Of a stretch of 64,000 nt of DNA, positions 1 to 9,004 are shown piece after piece (position 1 is the first letter of the stretch; each line of letters opens with the position of its first letter). Source of the stretch: Cytophagales bacterium. Its GTDB lineage: Bacteria > Bacteroidota > Bacteroidia > Cytophagales > Cyclobacteriaceae. The position numbers and the translations under genes were made by a program. The DNA lies in NCBI GenBank assembly GCA_033344775.1, contig JAWPMT010000001.1:806001-870000 (forward strand), given 5' to 3'. Below the pieces are notes generated by a model that made no database searches, was not told the DNA's origin, and saw only the letters and a program-made list of their open reading frames with translations.

Positions 1-8
1 ATTTCTAG

Positions 9-215
9 TCATGAGGATTTTAAAGATTTTGCCAATAAAACGGACCAAAACAGGACCACTCCCGGGAAGATGATCAGCTTAAAATGCCAGGGTGTGTCCT
101 GCGTACCTTCATCGATTTTGGCGGCACCTTTCATATAGAAATACACCGAAAACAACAATCCCAAAATGACATACACCAATGCCGAGATCAACAGGATATC
201 AATTAATAGCGCCAT
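9..215 (-). CDS. Small two-helix membrane protein of unknown function
   Basis: A 68-residue protein made almost entirely of two hydrophobic segments, about residues 3-27 and 48-64, joined by a short polar stretch (KIDEGTQDTPW). It therefore sits in the inner membrane. The start codon lies 2 bases after the stop of the Rieske/glutamate-synthase gene at 218-1852 on the same strand, so the two are almost certainly co-transcribed and perhaps translationally coupled. I do not recognise the family. It could be an accessory or membrane anchor for the redox enzymes upstream, but nothing in its sequence (no Cys, no His pair) suggests cofactor binding. The reading frame is credible because of its spacing and composition; the function is unknown. 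Confidence 0.7.
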   Translation of the reverse strand: MALLIDILLISALVYVILGLLFSVYFYMKGAAKIDEGTQDTPWHFKLIIFPGVVLFWSVLLAKSLKSS

Positions 216-217
216 GA

Positions 218-1852
218 TCAGGGATTTACGCCTGCATAAGGAATACCTGTCAGGTGATGCATATCACGGTCAAAAGTGGTCAGGTCTTCCAATGAAAAAT
301 CGTTCAGGTCGCTGTGTCCACATGCACGTGCCACTACTTTCATCAAGTCAGTAGAGGCTTCAAAGAAGTTTTTGAGTCGCTCAGCAGATTTTTGCACCAT
401 CATACGAGCTCGAAGGTTTTCTTTCTGCGTAGCAATTCCCACCGGGCAGTTATTGGTATGACAAGCACGCATACCCAGACATCCGATAGCCTGCAAAGCA
501 GAATTAGAAACAGCGATCGCATCTGCACCTAATGCCAATGCCTTGACAAAATCTTCAGGTACTCTCAAACCTCCGGTGATCACCAGGCTGACATCTGATG
601 CACCTACTTTATCCAAATACCTTCTTGCTCTCGCAAGTGCCGGAATCGTAGGAACGTTAATGTTATCTCGCAAGACTGTTGGGGCAGCACCTGTACCACC
701 TCCACGGCCATCCAGAATGATGTAATCCATACCTGCTCTCAGCGCAAAGTCAATGTCTTCTTCTATCCGACTGGCTGCTATTTTGAAACCAACAGGAATG
801 CCGCCAGATTCATCTCGTACTGTATCGGCAAAAGCCCCGAATTCAGATGCGGTCCTCAAATCGGTGAAAGTCGCCGGGCTTATGGCCGTTTCCCCTTCGT
901 TCAATCCACGGACTTCCGCGATCTCTCCGATCACTTTGGAACCTGGCAAATGACCTCCGGTACCCGTCTTGGCTCCTTGTCCTCCTTTGAAATGAAAGGC
1001 CTGTGCTTTTTTTACTTTGTCCCAGGAAAAACCAAATTTGGCAGACGCCAACTCATAGAGGTATCGACTGTTGCTGGCCTGTTCGTCAGGCAACATACCT
1101 CCTTCTCCACTGCAAATACCCGTCCCAGCCATTTCTGCTCCCTTGGACAAAGCCAATTTTGCTTCACGAGACAATGCCCCGAAAGACATGTCGGAAACGA
1201 ACATAGGAATATCCAGTTTCAATGGTTTTTTCGCCTTAGGTCCAATCACAACACCTGTGGCTACCTCATCTTCATCTAGTAAAGGCTTTCGGCTGAGCTG
1301 TGCTGGTAACATTTGAATGGAATCCCATTTAGGCAACAAGTCACGCTCGACACCCATTGCCGTACTTACCCCATGATGACCTACTCTAGAAAGACCATCC
1401 CTGGCGAGCATTTGTATATATCGATTATGTGGTTCTGGCGCTTCCGGATGAGTATCCTGGTATTTGCCCAGGTATTCGTCTTCATTGAAGCGTGGAGGGA
1501 TTGCCAATCGCTCAAACTCCTCTACTTCGGCCTGATCTATATAGACCTTGCCATTAGCAATCAGGTGTTCAAATTTATGGAGCCGTTCATCAGGCGCATA
1601 TTCACTGACTCCTGTATCGTACCGGTAGTCCCAGTTGTGGAGGCCACAGATCAAATTGTGTCCGTCAACAAATCCGTCGGATAGTAGTGCACCACGGTGC
1701 AGGCATCTTCCATATAGCACGGACACCTCTTCACCATAACGGATGATCACCAGGTCGGTGCCCAGTACTTGTCCATGTGTAGGTTCTTTATCGTTTAGCG
1801 AAGCCATTTCGGCGACAACAACTGGCTTCAAAAATTCTTGGTAATCACTCAT
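218..1852 (-). CDS. Rieske-domain / FMN-dependent glutamate-synthase-like protein
   Basis: 544 residues. Residues about 1-110 form a Rieske [2Fe-2S] ferredoxin domain with ligands C50-x-H52 and C69-x2-H72. The remainder matches the FMN-binding synthase domain of glutamate synthase (GltB central domain), including GGQGAKTGTGGHLPG, GGGTGAAPTVL, and the three-cysteine block GCLGMRACHTNNCPVG that holds the [3Fe-4S] cluster in GltB. The N-terminal glutaminase domain of true GltB is absent, so ammonia release from glutamine is not expected here. The protein would hold Rieske, FMN and 3Fe-4S centres in one cytoplasmic chain. It follows the gene for a second Rieske-fused enzyme at 2002-3951 with about 150 bases between, and precedes a small membrane protein by 2 bases. 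Substrate unknown; an oxidoreductase acting on an amino or imino acid is an inference. Confidence 0.88.
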   Translation of the reverse strand: MSDYQEFLKPVVVAEMASLNDKEPTHGQVLGTDLVIIRYGEEVSVLYGRCLHRGALLSDGFVDGHNLICGLHNWDYRYDTGVSEYAPDERLHKFEHLIANGKVYIDQAEVEEFERLAIPPRFNEDEYLGKYQDTHPEAPEPHNRYIQMLARDGLSRVGHHGVSTAMGVERDLLPKWDSIQMLPAQLSRKPLLDEDEVATGVVIGPKAKKPLKLDIPMFVSDMSFGALSREAKLALSKGAEMAGTGICSGEGGMLPDEQASNSRYLYELASAKFGFSWDKVKKAQAFHFKGGQGAKTGTGGHLPGSKVIGEIAEVRGLNEGETAISPATFTDLRTASEFGAFADTVRDESGGIPVGFKIAASRIEEDIDFALRAGMDYIILDGRGGGTGAAPTVLRDNINVPTIPALARARRYLDKVGASDVSLVITGGLRVPEDFVKALALGADAIAVSNSALQAIGCLGMRACHTNNCPVGIATQKENLRARMMVQKSAERLKNFFEASTDLMKVVARACGHSDLNDFSLEDLTTFDRDMHHLTGIPYAGVNP

Positions 1853-1898
1853 AGGGCGATTTTGTAGTTAATGGGTTTCTTTCAAGTATCAAAGGAAT

Positions 1899-1995
1899 GT
1901 CATGCTGAGCTTGTTGAAGTAGACATTCCGGTCTAATAAAACTAAAGGATTTTATCTGGTTGAACGTGTCTGCCTTTCGACAAGCTCAAGGTGAC
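1899..1995. repeat. REP-like inverted repeat between the two Rieske-enzyme genes
   Basis: The left arm contains TGAGCTTGTTGAA (1905-1917) and the right arm contains TTCGACAAGCTCA (1976-1988). They are inverted copies with one mismatch, separated by about 58 bases. The GAGCTTGTCGAA/TTCGACAAGCTC type of palindrome is a common intergenic repeat in many bacterial genomes. Its position between two same-strand genes means it may act as a partial terminator or mRNA-stabilising structure. Confidence 0.5.
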
Positions 1996-2001
1996 ACGAC
2001 A

Positions 2002-3951
2002 TCAAATCAACATCGCATCGGTCATGATCTCTACGGTACCTGGTCCATCATGCTTCATGAGACGGTCCAGTGCCTCATCCAATTCAGAGGCCTTGGTGAC
2101 CTTGATGCCCAGCGCTCCCGTGCTGCTCACAAAAGCTGCAAAATCAGGATTGACCAGGCTGGTTTGCCACACATCAAATTCCGCCGCTCGCTGTTCCTTT
2201 GAGATCTTTCCCAGCTCCTTGTTATTTAACAAGATATGTTTGATCGGCATGTTGTATTTAACTGCTGTAGTAACTTCCATGGGGTATTGTCCAAAGCCTC
2301 CGTCTCCAGTCACAGCGATGATCTGTCTGGAGTCTCCAACCGCAGCCCAAAGTCCCATGGCCGCAGGATAACCAAACCCAATGGACCCGAGGTAACCGGA
2401 CATGACAATGGATTGCTTTTCACATTCAAAGTAGCGTCCGAAACTGTAGGTATTGTTTCCCACATCTACCGCCATCGCCGCATCATCCTTCACATGACGT
2501 TTCATGGCTTCAAAGACCGCTACCGAGCTTACCCCATTGCCATTGTCTTCTTTCAGTCGGACTTGTTTTTCTGCTCGCCAGATGGACCAACGTTCGGCAA
2601 TGGCTGGTTTCTGATCTTTAGCATTCAGGCTTTGTCCCTTCAGGCCTTGCAGCATTTTATCAGCAGTTACACCAAGTTCGGCCCAGATAGGCACATCAAT
2701 AGAATGGAATTTGGCCAAAGCCAGTCGATCAAAATCTACCTGGATGGTTGGTATCTTGGGTGTAATGCCTGTATGATTCGAAAAGGAAGCGCCAAAGACC
2801 AACAACAAGTCTGCTTCATTCATGAAATAAGAAGCAATGGGGGTTCCACTTCGACCTAGCACCCCACATCCCAATGGATGGGAATCTGAAATCAGCCCTT
2901 TCCCTTTGAAGGTCGTCAACACCGGAGCATTCAATCGCTCGGCCAGCTCCGTGATCCGGTCCATTTCGAATCGGGCGCCGTGACCAACGATGATGGTCGG
3001 CGTTTTGGATGCTTTGATTTTTTCGATTGCCTCGGCTAAAACGGCTGCCGCAGGTTCAATTTTTGGATTGGCAATTCTATTTTCCATGGTCCCGGCTTCC
3101 TTCCCTTCTGCTTTCAGGATCTGGACATCATCCGGAAAGGTGATGTGAGAAACATCCCGATTCACAATCGCATGCTTCACTGCTAAATTCATCAACTCGG
3201 CATGCTTGCTATCAGATTGTGTCCGATGATTAAAATCAGCCACCGCCTCGAATGCCGCTACCAGATCCACTTCCTGAAATGCGCCAGTTCCTACCACCTG
3301 GGTCTGAACTTGTCCAGAGAGAGCTAATAAAGGTGCCCGGTCATTTTTCGCATCCCACATGCCCGTGTACATGTTCGTCGCTCCGGGTCCGGCGATACCG
3401 AAACATGCAGCAGGCTTACCGGTCAGTTTTCCATAAGCCGAAGCTGCAAAAGCTGCCGCTCCTTCATGTCGAATGCCGAAATACTTAAGCCTTCCTGCTC
3501 TTTCTTGTTTCCTCATGGCATCGGCCACGCCCAGGTTGGAGTGTCCTACCATACCAAATACGGTATCCACACCTGCATTTACCATCGTTTCGATCATCAC
3601 ATCGGAGACCGTACGCGGCTGAGGGGCTTCTTCTTCCAATTGGATATAAACGCCATCATCGCGGATCTCTACCGGAAAAGATTCCACACCATCATCGAAA
3701 CCTGGTGCTTTTCCGCTGATTGGATCATAGTCCCAACCGTGCCAGGGACATCTAAGCAATCCATTTTCAATGGATCCTTCCCCTAGCGGTCCTCCCTGAT
3801 GGGGGCACTTGTTATCAAGGCATCCAAATTTTCCTTCGTGATGGGTGAGACAAAAACTCTTGTGTCCGGCGGTGACAGTCATTACCCGTTCGTCAAGTAG
3901 CTGATCGGCGTTTTCAAGCACTTTGACCCAGGTTAAATTCTTTTCAGACAT
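2002..3951 (-). CDS. Rieske-domain / thiamine-diphosphate-dependent enzyme fusion
   Basis: 649 residues. Residues 1-108 are a Rieske [2Fe-2S] domain with ligands C49-P-H51 and C68-P-W-H71. From about residue 113 the protein is a full ThDP enzyme of the acetolactate synthase / pyruvate oxidase superfamily: N-terminal Pyr domain with the catalytic glutamate in RHEGAA (E163), a central domain about 300-430, and a C-terminal PP domain with the ThDP/Mg motif GDGGFGQYP followed about 26 residues on by NN. The expected reaction is decarboxylation or C-C cleavage of a 2-oxoacid, with the Rieske centre possibly taking electrons from the ThDP intermediate. That coupling is inference. First gene of an operon with the Rieske/glutamate-synthase gene. 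Divergent from tyrS across about 225 bases. A fused N-terminal Rieske domain is unusual for this superfamily. Confidence 0.88.
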   Translation of the reverse strand: MSEKNLTWVKVLENADQLLDERVMTVTAGHKSFCLTHHEGKFGCLDNKCPHQGGPLGEGSIENGLLRCPWHGWDYDPISGKAPGFDDGVESFPVEIRDDGVYIQLEEEAPQPRTVSDVMIETMVNAGVDTVFGMVGHSNLGVADAMRKQERAGRLKYFGIRHEGAAAFAASAYGKLTGKPAACFGIAGPGATNMYTGMWDAKNDRAPLLALSGQVQTQVVGTGAFQEVDLVAAFEAVADFNHRTQSDSKHAELMNLAVKHAIVNRDVSHITFPDDVQILKAEGKEAGTMENRIANPKIEPAAAVLAEAIEKIKASKTPTIIVGHGARFEMDRITELAERLNAPVLTTFKGKGLISDSHPLGCGVLGRSGTPIASYFMNEADLLLVFGASFSNHTGITPKIPTIQVDFDRLALAKFHSIDVPIWAELGVTADKMLQGLKGQSLNAKDQKPAIAERWSIWRAEKQVRLKEDNGNGVSSVAVFEAMKRHVKDDAAMAVDVGNNTYSFGRYFECEKQSIVMSGYLGSIGFGYPAAMGLWAAVGDSRQIIAVTGDGGFGQYPMEVTTAVKYNMPIKHILLNNKELGKISKEQRAAEFDVWQTSLVNPDFAAFVSSTGALGIKVTKASELDEALDRLMKHDGPGTVEIMTDAMLI

Positions 3952-4176
3952 GTAGTGGTAATTATTGGGTTTGGTGATTCAATGCTAAATATATTAAATC
4001 CACCGAGCAATTGATGATTGCCAAAACAATCTTCTTTGGTAGATGGAGGACACTTTGTTGAAAACATTTCTTTCCATCATCATGATATTCACATTTGACA
4101 CCTAATTCAATGGAAAACTTTTGCTGATCCTAGAGTCCTGCTAGATTTGCGATCTGATTTTTGGAAAGATACTTCA

Positions 4177-5460
4177 ATGATGAAAGATTTTGTAGCTGAA
4201 TTGACCTGGAGAGGCATGATCCACGATTCCATGCCGGGTGTAGATGAGGAACTGAACAGTGGCATGACGGCTGGCTATATCGGTTTTGATCCTACCGCGG
4301 ATTCACTGCACATTGGTAACCTGGTTCAGATCATGACGCTGGTGCACTTTCAGCGGTGTGGGCACAAACCTTTTGCATTGGTCGGTGGCGCTACTGGTAT
4401 GGTAGGTGATCCTTCCGGAAAATCAGCAGAGCGTAACCTCCTCGATGAAAATACCCTGAACCACAACCTGAGTTGTGTCAAAGGTCAACTGGAAAAATTC
4501 CTGGACTTCTCGGGAGAAAATGCGGCGGAAGTGGTCAACAACTACGACTGGTTCAAGGAATTTAACTTTCTGGACTTCATCCGGGACGTGGGAAAACACA
4601 TTTCTGTGAACTACATGATGTCCAAGGATGCTGTAAAGACCCGACTGGAAACGGGACTATCCTTTACAGAATTCAGCTACCAGTTGGTGCAGGGTTATGA
4701 TTTCTACTGGCTTTGGAAAAACAAGAACATCAAATTGCAGTTAGGTGGTTCGGATCAATGGGGTAACATTGTCACCGGTACCGAACTCATCCGTAGAAAA
4801 GGACAAGGATCTGCTTTCGCCATCACTACGCCTTTGATCACCAAAGCAGATGGTACCAAATTTGGCAAGACGGAAGGCGGCAACATCTGGCTGGACCCTG
4901 AAAAAACCTCGCCCTACAAATTCTACCAATACTGGATCAATGCTTCGGACGAGGATGTGGAGAATTACATCAAGATCTTCAGCCTGAAATCCAAGGAAGA
5001 GATCGATGCATTAATCGAAGAACATCGTGATGCACCTCATATGAGACTGTTGCAAAAAACATTAGCAGAAGAGATCACCATTCGGGTGCATTCAGAAAAA
5101 GATCTGGAGACGGCCATCAAAGCTTCTTCCATCCTATTCGGAAAATCTACGAGTGAAGACCTGATCAGCCTGGATGAAACAACCTTCCTGCAAGTATTCG
5201 AAGGAGTGCCACAAACAGAAGTGAGTAAAGACGTCCTGTTGAATTCAGAAAATGCGATCAATTTACTCAGCGAAGAAACCAATGGCCTGGTGTTCAAATC
5301 AAAAGGGGAAGCTCGCAGGATGATCCAACAAGGGGCGGTAAGCATCAATAAGGAAAAAGTGACTAATGGCAATGCAAAGGCAGAATTCCAGTTGTTGAAT
5401 GATCGCTATTTATTAGTTCAAAAAGGCAAGAAGCATTACTTCTTAGTTATCGCTGTGTAG
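4177..5460 (+). CDS. tyrS: Tyrosyl-tRNA synthetase
   Basis: Class I aminoacyl-tRNA synthetase charging tRNA-Tyr with tyrosine. The HIGH motif appears as HIGN (residues 45-48), the second signature as KFGKT, and the tyrosine-binding region as GSDQWGN. The last roughly 70 residues form an S4 RNA-binding domain ([20 protein letters not shown]). The length of 427 residues is normal for the bacterial enzyme. I place the start at the ATG of 4177 (a second ATG follows at 4180). The frame stays open up to a TTG at 4147, but the ten extra residues resemble nothing and are probably leader. It stands alone, divergent from the ThDP/Rieske gene and followed by an inverted repeat. Confidence 0.96.
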   Translation: MMKDFVAELTWRGMIHDSMPGVDEELNSGMTAGYIGFDPTADSLHIGNLVQIMTLVHFQRCGHKPFALVGGATGMVGDPSGKSAERNLLDENTLNHNLSCVKGQLEKFLDFSGENAAEVVNNYDWFKEFNFLDFIRDVGKHISVNYMMSKDAVKTRLETGLSFTEFSYQLVQGYDFYWLWKNKNIKLQLGGSDQWGNIVTGTELIRRKGQGSAFAITTPLITKADGTKFGKTEGGNIWLDPEKTSPYKFYQYWINASDEDVENYIKIFSLKSKEEIDALIEEHRDAPHMRLLQKTLAEEITIRVHSEKDLETAIKASSILFGKSTSEDLISLDETTFLQVFEGVPQTEVSKDVLLNSENAINLLSEETNGLVFKSKGEARRMIQQGAVSINKEKVTNGNAKAEFQLLNDRYLLVQKGKKHYFLVIAV

Positions 5461-5504
5461 CGGAATGGCATTACAATTGCCATAAAGTTCAGAGTACATG
5501 GCGG

Positions 5505-5534
5505 TTAACTCCCTCACTAGAGTGAAGGAGTTAA
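5505..5534 (+). terminator. Probable tyrS terminator hairpin
   Basis: TTAACTCCCTCACT (5505-5518) and AGTGAAGGAGTTAA (5521-5534) are inverted repeats with one mismatch, 44 bases after the tyrS stop. A moderately T-rich run follows. No strong U-tract is present, so a Rho-independent role is only likely. Confidence 0.5.
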
Positions 5535-5936
5535 TGGGTTATTTCGTTTTCCTACTTCTGAAATAATGATTTCCCGGTTCTGGATTTCCTGCCGAAGGCA
5601 TGGTGAACCATTTTGGGTGGTACTTTCCCGTATGGCTGCATCATGCAATGATTGAAATTTCCTTGTTGGAGATAGCTACTTGAATGCAATTCGTGGACCA
5701 GTTTATGTCCTTTTTATTACGTATTCAAGTTCATTCCAAGCCTTCGTTTCAGTCTTTTGATTCCGTTCATAAAGTAGTACCACAAGCGTGGACACAAAAA
5801 AACCACGAACATGAACCTAAAGAACCACGCCCATGGATATTTTAAGAGATCACTATAATGAACGTTTGTAAAGGCGTCTAGACTTGTTAAGGGAGCCGGA
5901 CATAGATTAGATTAGCCAGAATATATTAAAACCTTT
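5535..5936. other. Gene-free intergenic stretch
   Basis: About 400 bases between the tyrS terminator and the CYTH gene. No open frame with coding character, RNA gene or TAnnTTTG promoter box was seen. It contains a pair of ACCACG-rich words near 5780-5830 that I could not assign to anything. Confidence 0.5.
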
Positions 5937-6401
5937 ATGGCTTTAGAGATTGAACGAAAGTTTTTGGTAAAGAATGACAAGTGGAAGTCTAATACAACTC
6001 GGACTCATGCCATGAAACAGGGCTATCTCAACTCTCATCCGGAGCGAACCGTTCGAGTCAGAATTTATGACGGGCAAGGTATACTGACGATCAAAGGAAA
6101 AAGTGAAAACCTGACGCGTAAGGAATATGAATACGATATTCCTGATTATGAAGCAGTGTCCTTGTTGGAATTATGCGAAAAACCACTCATTGAAAAGACG
6201 CGTCACCTCTGTCAGTACCATGGCCACGTTTGGGAGGTAGACGTTTTTGAAGGTGATAATAAAGGTTTGGTGCTCGCTGAAATTGAACTTACCCGTGAGG
6301 ATGAGGATTTTTCTATACCGGAATGGGCGGGTGAAGAAGTATCCACTGATCCAAGGTATTTTAATTCGGCTTTGATCAAAGAGCCCTTTAGTAAGTGGTA
6401 G
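5937..6401 (+). CDS. CYTH-domain protein (triphosphate tunnel metalloenzyme)
   Basis: 154 residues with the CYTH signature EIERKFLV at residues 4-11. Alternating basic and acidic strands follow (RTVRVRIYD, LTIKGKS, EYEYDI, WEVDVFEG, LAEIELTRED), which line the triphosphate tunnel in this fold. Family members of this size hydrolyse inorganic triphosphate or nucleoside triphosphates, or are class IV adenylate cyclases. Bacterial single-domain proteins of this length are most often tripolyphosphatases, which I favour. It is a stand-alone plus-strand gene with the ATG at 5937. Convergent with the beta-barrel gene at 6494. Family assignment is firm; the exact substrate is not. Confidence 0.9.
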   Translation: MALEIERKFLVKNDKWKSNTTRTHAMKQGYLNSHPERTVRVRIYDGQGILTIKGKSENLTRKEYEYDIPDYEAVSLLELCEKPLIEKTRHLCQYHGHVWEVDVFEGDNKGLVLAEIELTREDEDFSIPEWAGEEVSTDPRYFNSALIKEPFSKW

Positions 6402-6493
6402 ATCCGTTATTTTAAATAAATCGAATAAGATGAGGCATCCACGCAATTAGCGGCCGAAAGTAAATCGATTCAACCAGGTAGTAAATATCTGTA

Positions 6494-7081
6494 CTAGTCA
6501 AACATATAAAGCAGTCCCAAGGTGAAGATGCTACTACCGCCACTGGGAGTATCTTGTGCACCATGGGGTGTTGAATAGCGATATTCTACCAAAAGGTTCC
6601 ACCAATCCTCGGTGATAAGTATGGCCCCTACCCCAATATTCAATCCAATTTTATTGGTGGCGGGGCGGGAAAACTCCCCTTGTACCCGATAATCTGACGT
6701 AAAGCGCACTATTCCCAAGAGTCCGTATGTCTGCAACCAGTCCAGTCCACTGTCCAGATAGTACTTGCCATTTAAATTGATGTAAAGAGACTCATAGAAG
6801 TAATTTCTATTACCCACGCCGAATAACAATTGATTTCCACCGGACCGGAAATATTTGGTCATGCCTAAGTTGACACTAATGCCATCCACAACGAAAAACT
6901 CTAAACCGGCATTGAGTCCTATCCCAGTTTTAAATCCCCTGTCGCCACCAGCGAAATCTGAGTCGCCGACAGCAAGATTGCTTCCGAATGCTGCACCGGT
7001 ATAAGCACGAATTTCATACTGATCCTGGGCAACCAAAGACAAACAGGTGATCAATAAAAGAAGGGTGAATAATGGTTTCAT
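6494..7081 (-). CDS. Outer-membrane beta-barrel-like protein
   Basis: 195 residues. A signal peptide covers residues 1-18 (KPLFTLLLLITCLSLVAQ, then DQYEIRAY). The mature part is a series of alternating amphipathic strands with Gly/Tyr-rich turns and a terminal hydrophobic-aromatic strand ending LGLLYMFD, which fits a small outer-membrane beta-barrel inserted by BAM. No known enzymatic motif. The gene lies 50 bases downstream of the lipoprotein gene at 7131-7592 on the same strand, so the two probably form a transcription unit. Specific role unknown. Confidence 0.75.
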   Translation of the reverse strand: MKPLFTLLLLITCLSLVAQDQYEIRAYTGAAFGSNLAVGDSDFAGGDRGFKTGIGLNAGLEFFVVDGISVNLGMTKYFRSGGNQLLFGVGNRNYFYESLYINLNGKYYLDSGLDWLQTYGLLGIVRFTSDYRVQGEFSRPATNKIGLNIGVGAILITEDWWNLLVEYRYSTPHGAQDTPSGGSSIFTLGLLYMFD

Positions 7082-7130
7082 GAATGATGGATTATATATG
7101 TCTGGCAGTGAATTGATAAAGGATTGTAGG

Positions 7131-7592
7131 TTAGTTAAGCTCTTCCGTCAAAGGCATGTCTTCCAGCGTTCCCGACATTACGAAACTGGTATTATTATCG
7201 AGTACGGTACCATCTAACATGAATGAAAGGGTCAGCAATTGATTTTGGCGATCTACTTTTTCGATGGTAATAATGAAGGTATTGATTCCTCCCAGGTGTA
7301 CAGCAGAATAACCAGCACCCTCTAGTCGTTGATAAGTTACACCCTCCTCGAAGATCGTTCCAGGATCCAGACGTACATCGGCATTGCCAAAAGGAAAATA
7401 ATCCAGGTACAAATAGAATTGTTCTTCATTATTTCTGATGCGATGACTAAAGCGACTCATGACCCCACATTGATTGGTATTGTCACCAATGAGTAAGGTG
7501 GCTCCACTTTCACAAGGAGCTACTTCAGCATCCTCATCACAAGCGGTGAAAACCAAGGTCAGGAACGCGAAAAACAGGAATTTATGGGTCAT
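7131..7592 (-). CDS. Small lipoprotein of unknown function
   Basis: I start the protein at the ATG of 7592 (MTHKFLFFAFLTLVFTACDE), because an earlier in-frame ATG at 7616 only adds eight polar residues before the signal peptide. A lipobox FTAC at residues 15-18 with D/E at +2/+3 predicts lipid modification and envelope location. The mature part of about 135 residues contains a second and third Cys (PCESG, NQCGVMS) and ends in a strand-rich region. The family is not recognised. Paired with the beta-barrel gene downstream (gap about 50 bases), suggesting both serve the envelope. Confidence 0.7.
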   Translation of the reverse strand: MTHKFLFFAFLTLVFTACDEDAEVAPCESGATLLIGDNTNQCGVMSRFSHRIRNNEEQFYLYLDYFPFGNADVRLDPGTIFEEGVTYQRLEGAGYSAVHLGGINTFIITIEKVDRQNQLLTLSFMLDGTVLDNNTSFVMSGTLEDMPLTEELN

Positions 7593-7734
7593 ATCAGTAT
7601 TAATTTTATGACCCAAAGAAACCAGAACCCATCAGCCATTGTAATACCGTCATTCCCTGATATTTGACTGCCCCGGCCTACTGAGCGTCGGAAGTTTCAG
7701 CCTCTTAGTGGTACGGATTCCCTATTTTTCTATC

Positions 7735-8442
7735 ATGAAGCATCAAGCGAAACCAACAGAAATTCCCTACAGCAAATCAGGATATATACTTGGCTTTTTG
7801 CTTTTACTTGCTGTCCTGGGGTTCTGAGAATCGTATTTCTCGCAACTATTAGGGGCTTCAGAGACATTCAATGGCTATTTTCATTTTCATGCGATCATGG
7901 CGTTGTTGTGGTTGCTCACCTTGATCATTCAGCCATTATTGATCCAAAGGAAACAATGGCAGCTTCATCGGAAGATCGGAATGCTTGCTCATTTCATTCT
8001 GGGGCTGTTCTTCGTCTCTGCTATTCTACTTACACACTACCAACAATCGAAAGACTTCCATTACATCGGAGTGTTGATCCCGTTTCGGGACATGACCATG
8101 ATCTCTTTAGCTTATCTGATCGCCTTAAAGTATCGAAGTATACCTGGCATTCATGCGAGGGGAATGATCGCCACAGGCGTTGCCTTCATCGAACCCGCCC
8201 TCGTAAGGGCCCTTGGCTTCATGTTCCCAACCATGAGCAATACCTATTATTGGACAATTGCACTCATCTACCTCACACTTGTAGTACTCACTATCGCAGG
8301 AAGAAAATACCGAATGGGCCAATGGGTATTTCCACTGATTTTAGCACTGAACATGGTCTTTCATTCGGTCATTGTTTTCAGAATTCAAGTCGTTTGGTTC
8401 GAACGATTTGCAGAGTGGTTCATCAGCTTGCCTATGAGTTAA
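7735..8442 (+). pseudogene. Multi-pass membrane protein gene interrupted by one in-frame TGA
   Basis: From ATG 7735 the frame reads 30 codons, meets TGA at 7825-7827, and then continues open for another 204 codons to 8442. The part after the stop from ATG 7897 gives a 181-residue protein with about six hydrophobic segments (for example FILGLFFVSAILL, WTIALIYLTLVVLTIAG, WVFPLILALNMVFHSVIVF). The residues just before (NGYFHFHAIMALLWLLTL) and the QPLLIQ...LHRKIG block look like one continuous family, and the first 30 codons supply the expected first membrane helix (YILGFLLLLAVLGF). The TGA sits where a tryptophan (TGG) would fit. Either a recent nonsense mutation, a base error, or a shorter product initiated at 7897. 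Confidence 0.7.
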
Positions 8443-8535
8443 TTGAATGGTTTTTGGTGCAAAAAAAACCAATGAGAAAGATGTATTATCCAGGCTATTC
8501 TTATTTAATTTCAGCCTTACGAAAGAACCAAGAAA

Positions 8536-8958
8536 ATGAACTCCGATCGCCCCTTGCTCCTCACGAAAGACCTGCCAGTCAGAAGCTATGACATTGATGT
8601 ACTCGGGATCGTCAGTAACATTGTCTACATCCGATGGTTTGAGGATTTACGCACTTATTTTCTGGATGAGTATTATCCTTTTCAGGAGATGCTAGAGGAA
8701 AACACTTCTCCCGTGCTGAAAGAAACACATATCGATTACCAATATCCGATCACCATTCAGGATCAGGTGAAAGGTCAGGTCTGGCTATCCAACGTAGGCA
8801 AAGCCAAATGGGAATGCGCCTTTGAGATCTTCAATGATTCCCGTGTATTTGCAACCGGCGAACAGATTGGCTACTTCATCGATGTAGAACGAAAACGTCC
8901 AGTGAGAGTCCCTTCTAGGTTTAAGGCGCTGTGGGACCATGCGGTGGATTTGCCATAA
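8536..8958 (+). CDS. Acyl-CoA thioesterase, hotdog fold (4HBT type)
   Basis: 140 residues with the YbgC/FadM-like thioesterase pattern: VRSYDIDVLGIVSNIVYIRW near residue 16-35, where an aspartate and the following N-x-x-Y/W region form the active site in the family. A second half has the typical long strands. It would hydrolyse an acyl-CoA or aryl-CoA thioester in the cytoplasm; the substrate cannot be read from the sequence. The start ATG at 8536 is 93 bases after the broken membrane-protein gene. A NUDIX gene follows 46 bases later on the same strand. Confidence 0.85.
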   Translation: MNSDRPLLLTKDLPVRSYDIDVLGIVSNIVYIRWFEDLRTYFLDEYYPFQEMLEENTSPVLKETHIDYQYPITIQDQVKGQVWLSNVGKAKWECAFEIFNDSRVFATGEQIGYFIDVERKRPVRVPSRFKALWDHAVDLP

Positions 8959-9004
8959 GGATCAACTGACTAAAGTATTTTAGAAAAGAAAATAGCCAAC
9001 TGCA

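Noticed and set aside
7825-7827. TGA recoded as selenocysteine
   Set aside because: No selenoprotein family match and no obvious SECIS-like hairpin directly after it; a TGG to TGA change explains it better.
8448-8471. Inverted repeat TGGTTTTT/AAAAACCA after the broken membrane gene as a terminator
   Set aside because: Stem is nearly all A-T and no T-tract follows, so it is too weak to call.
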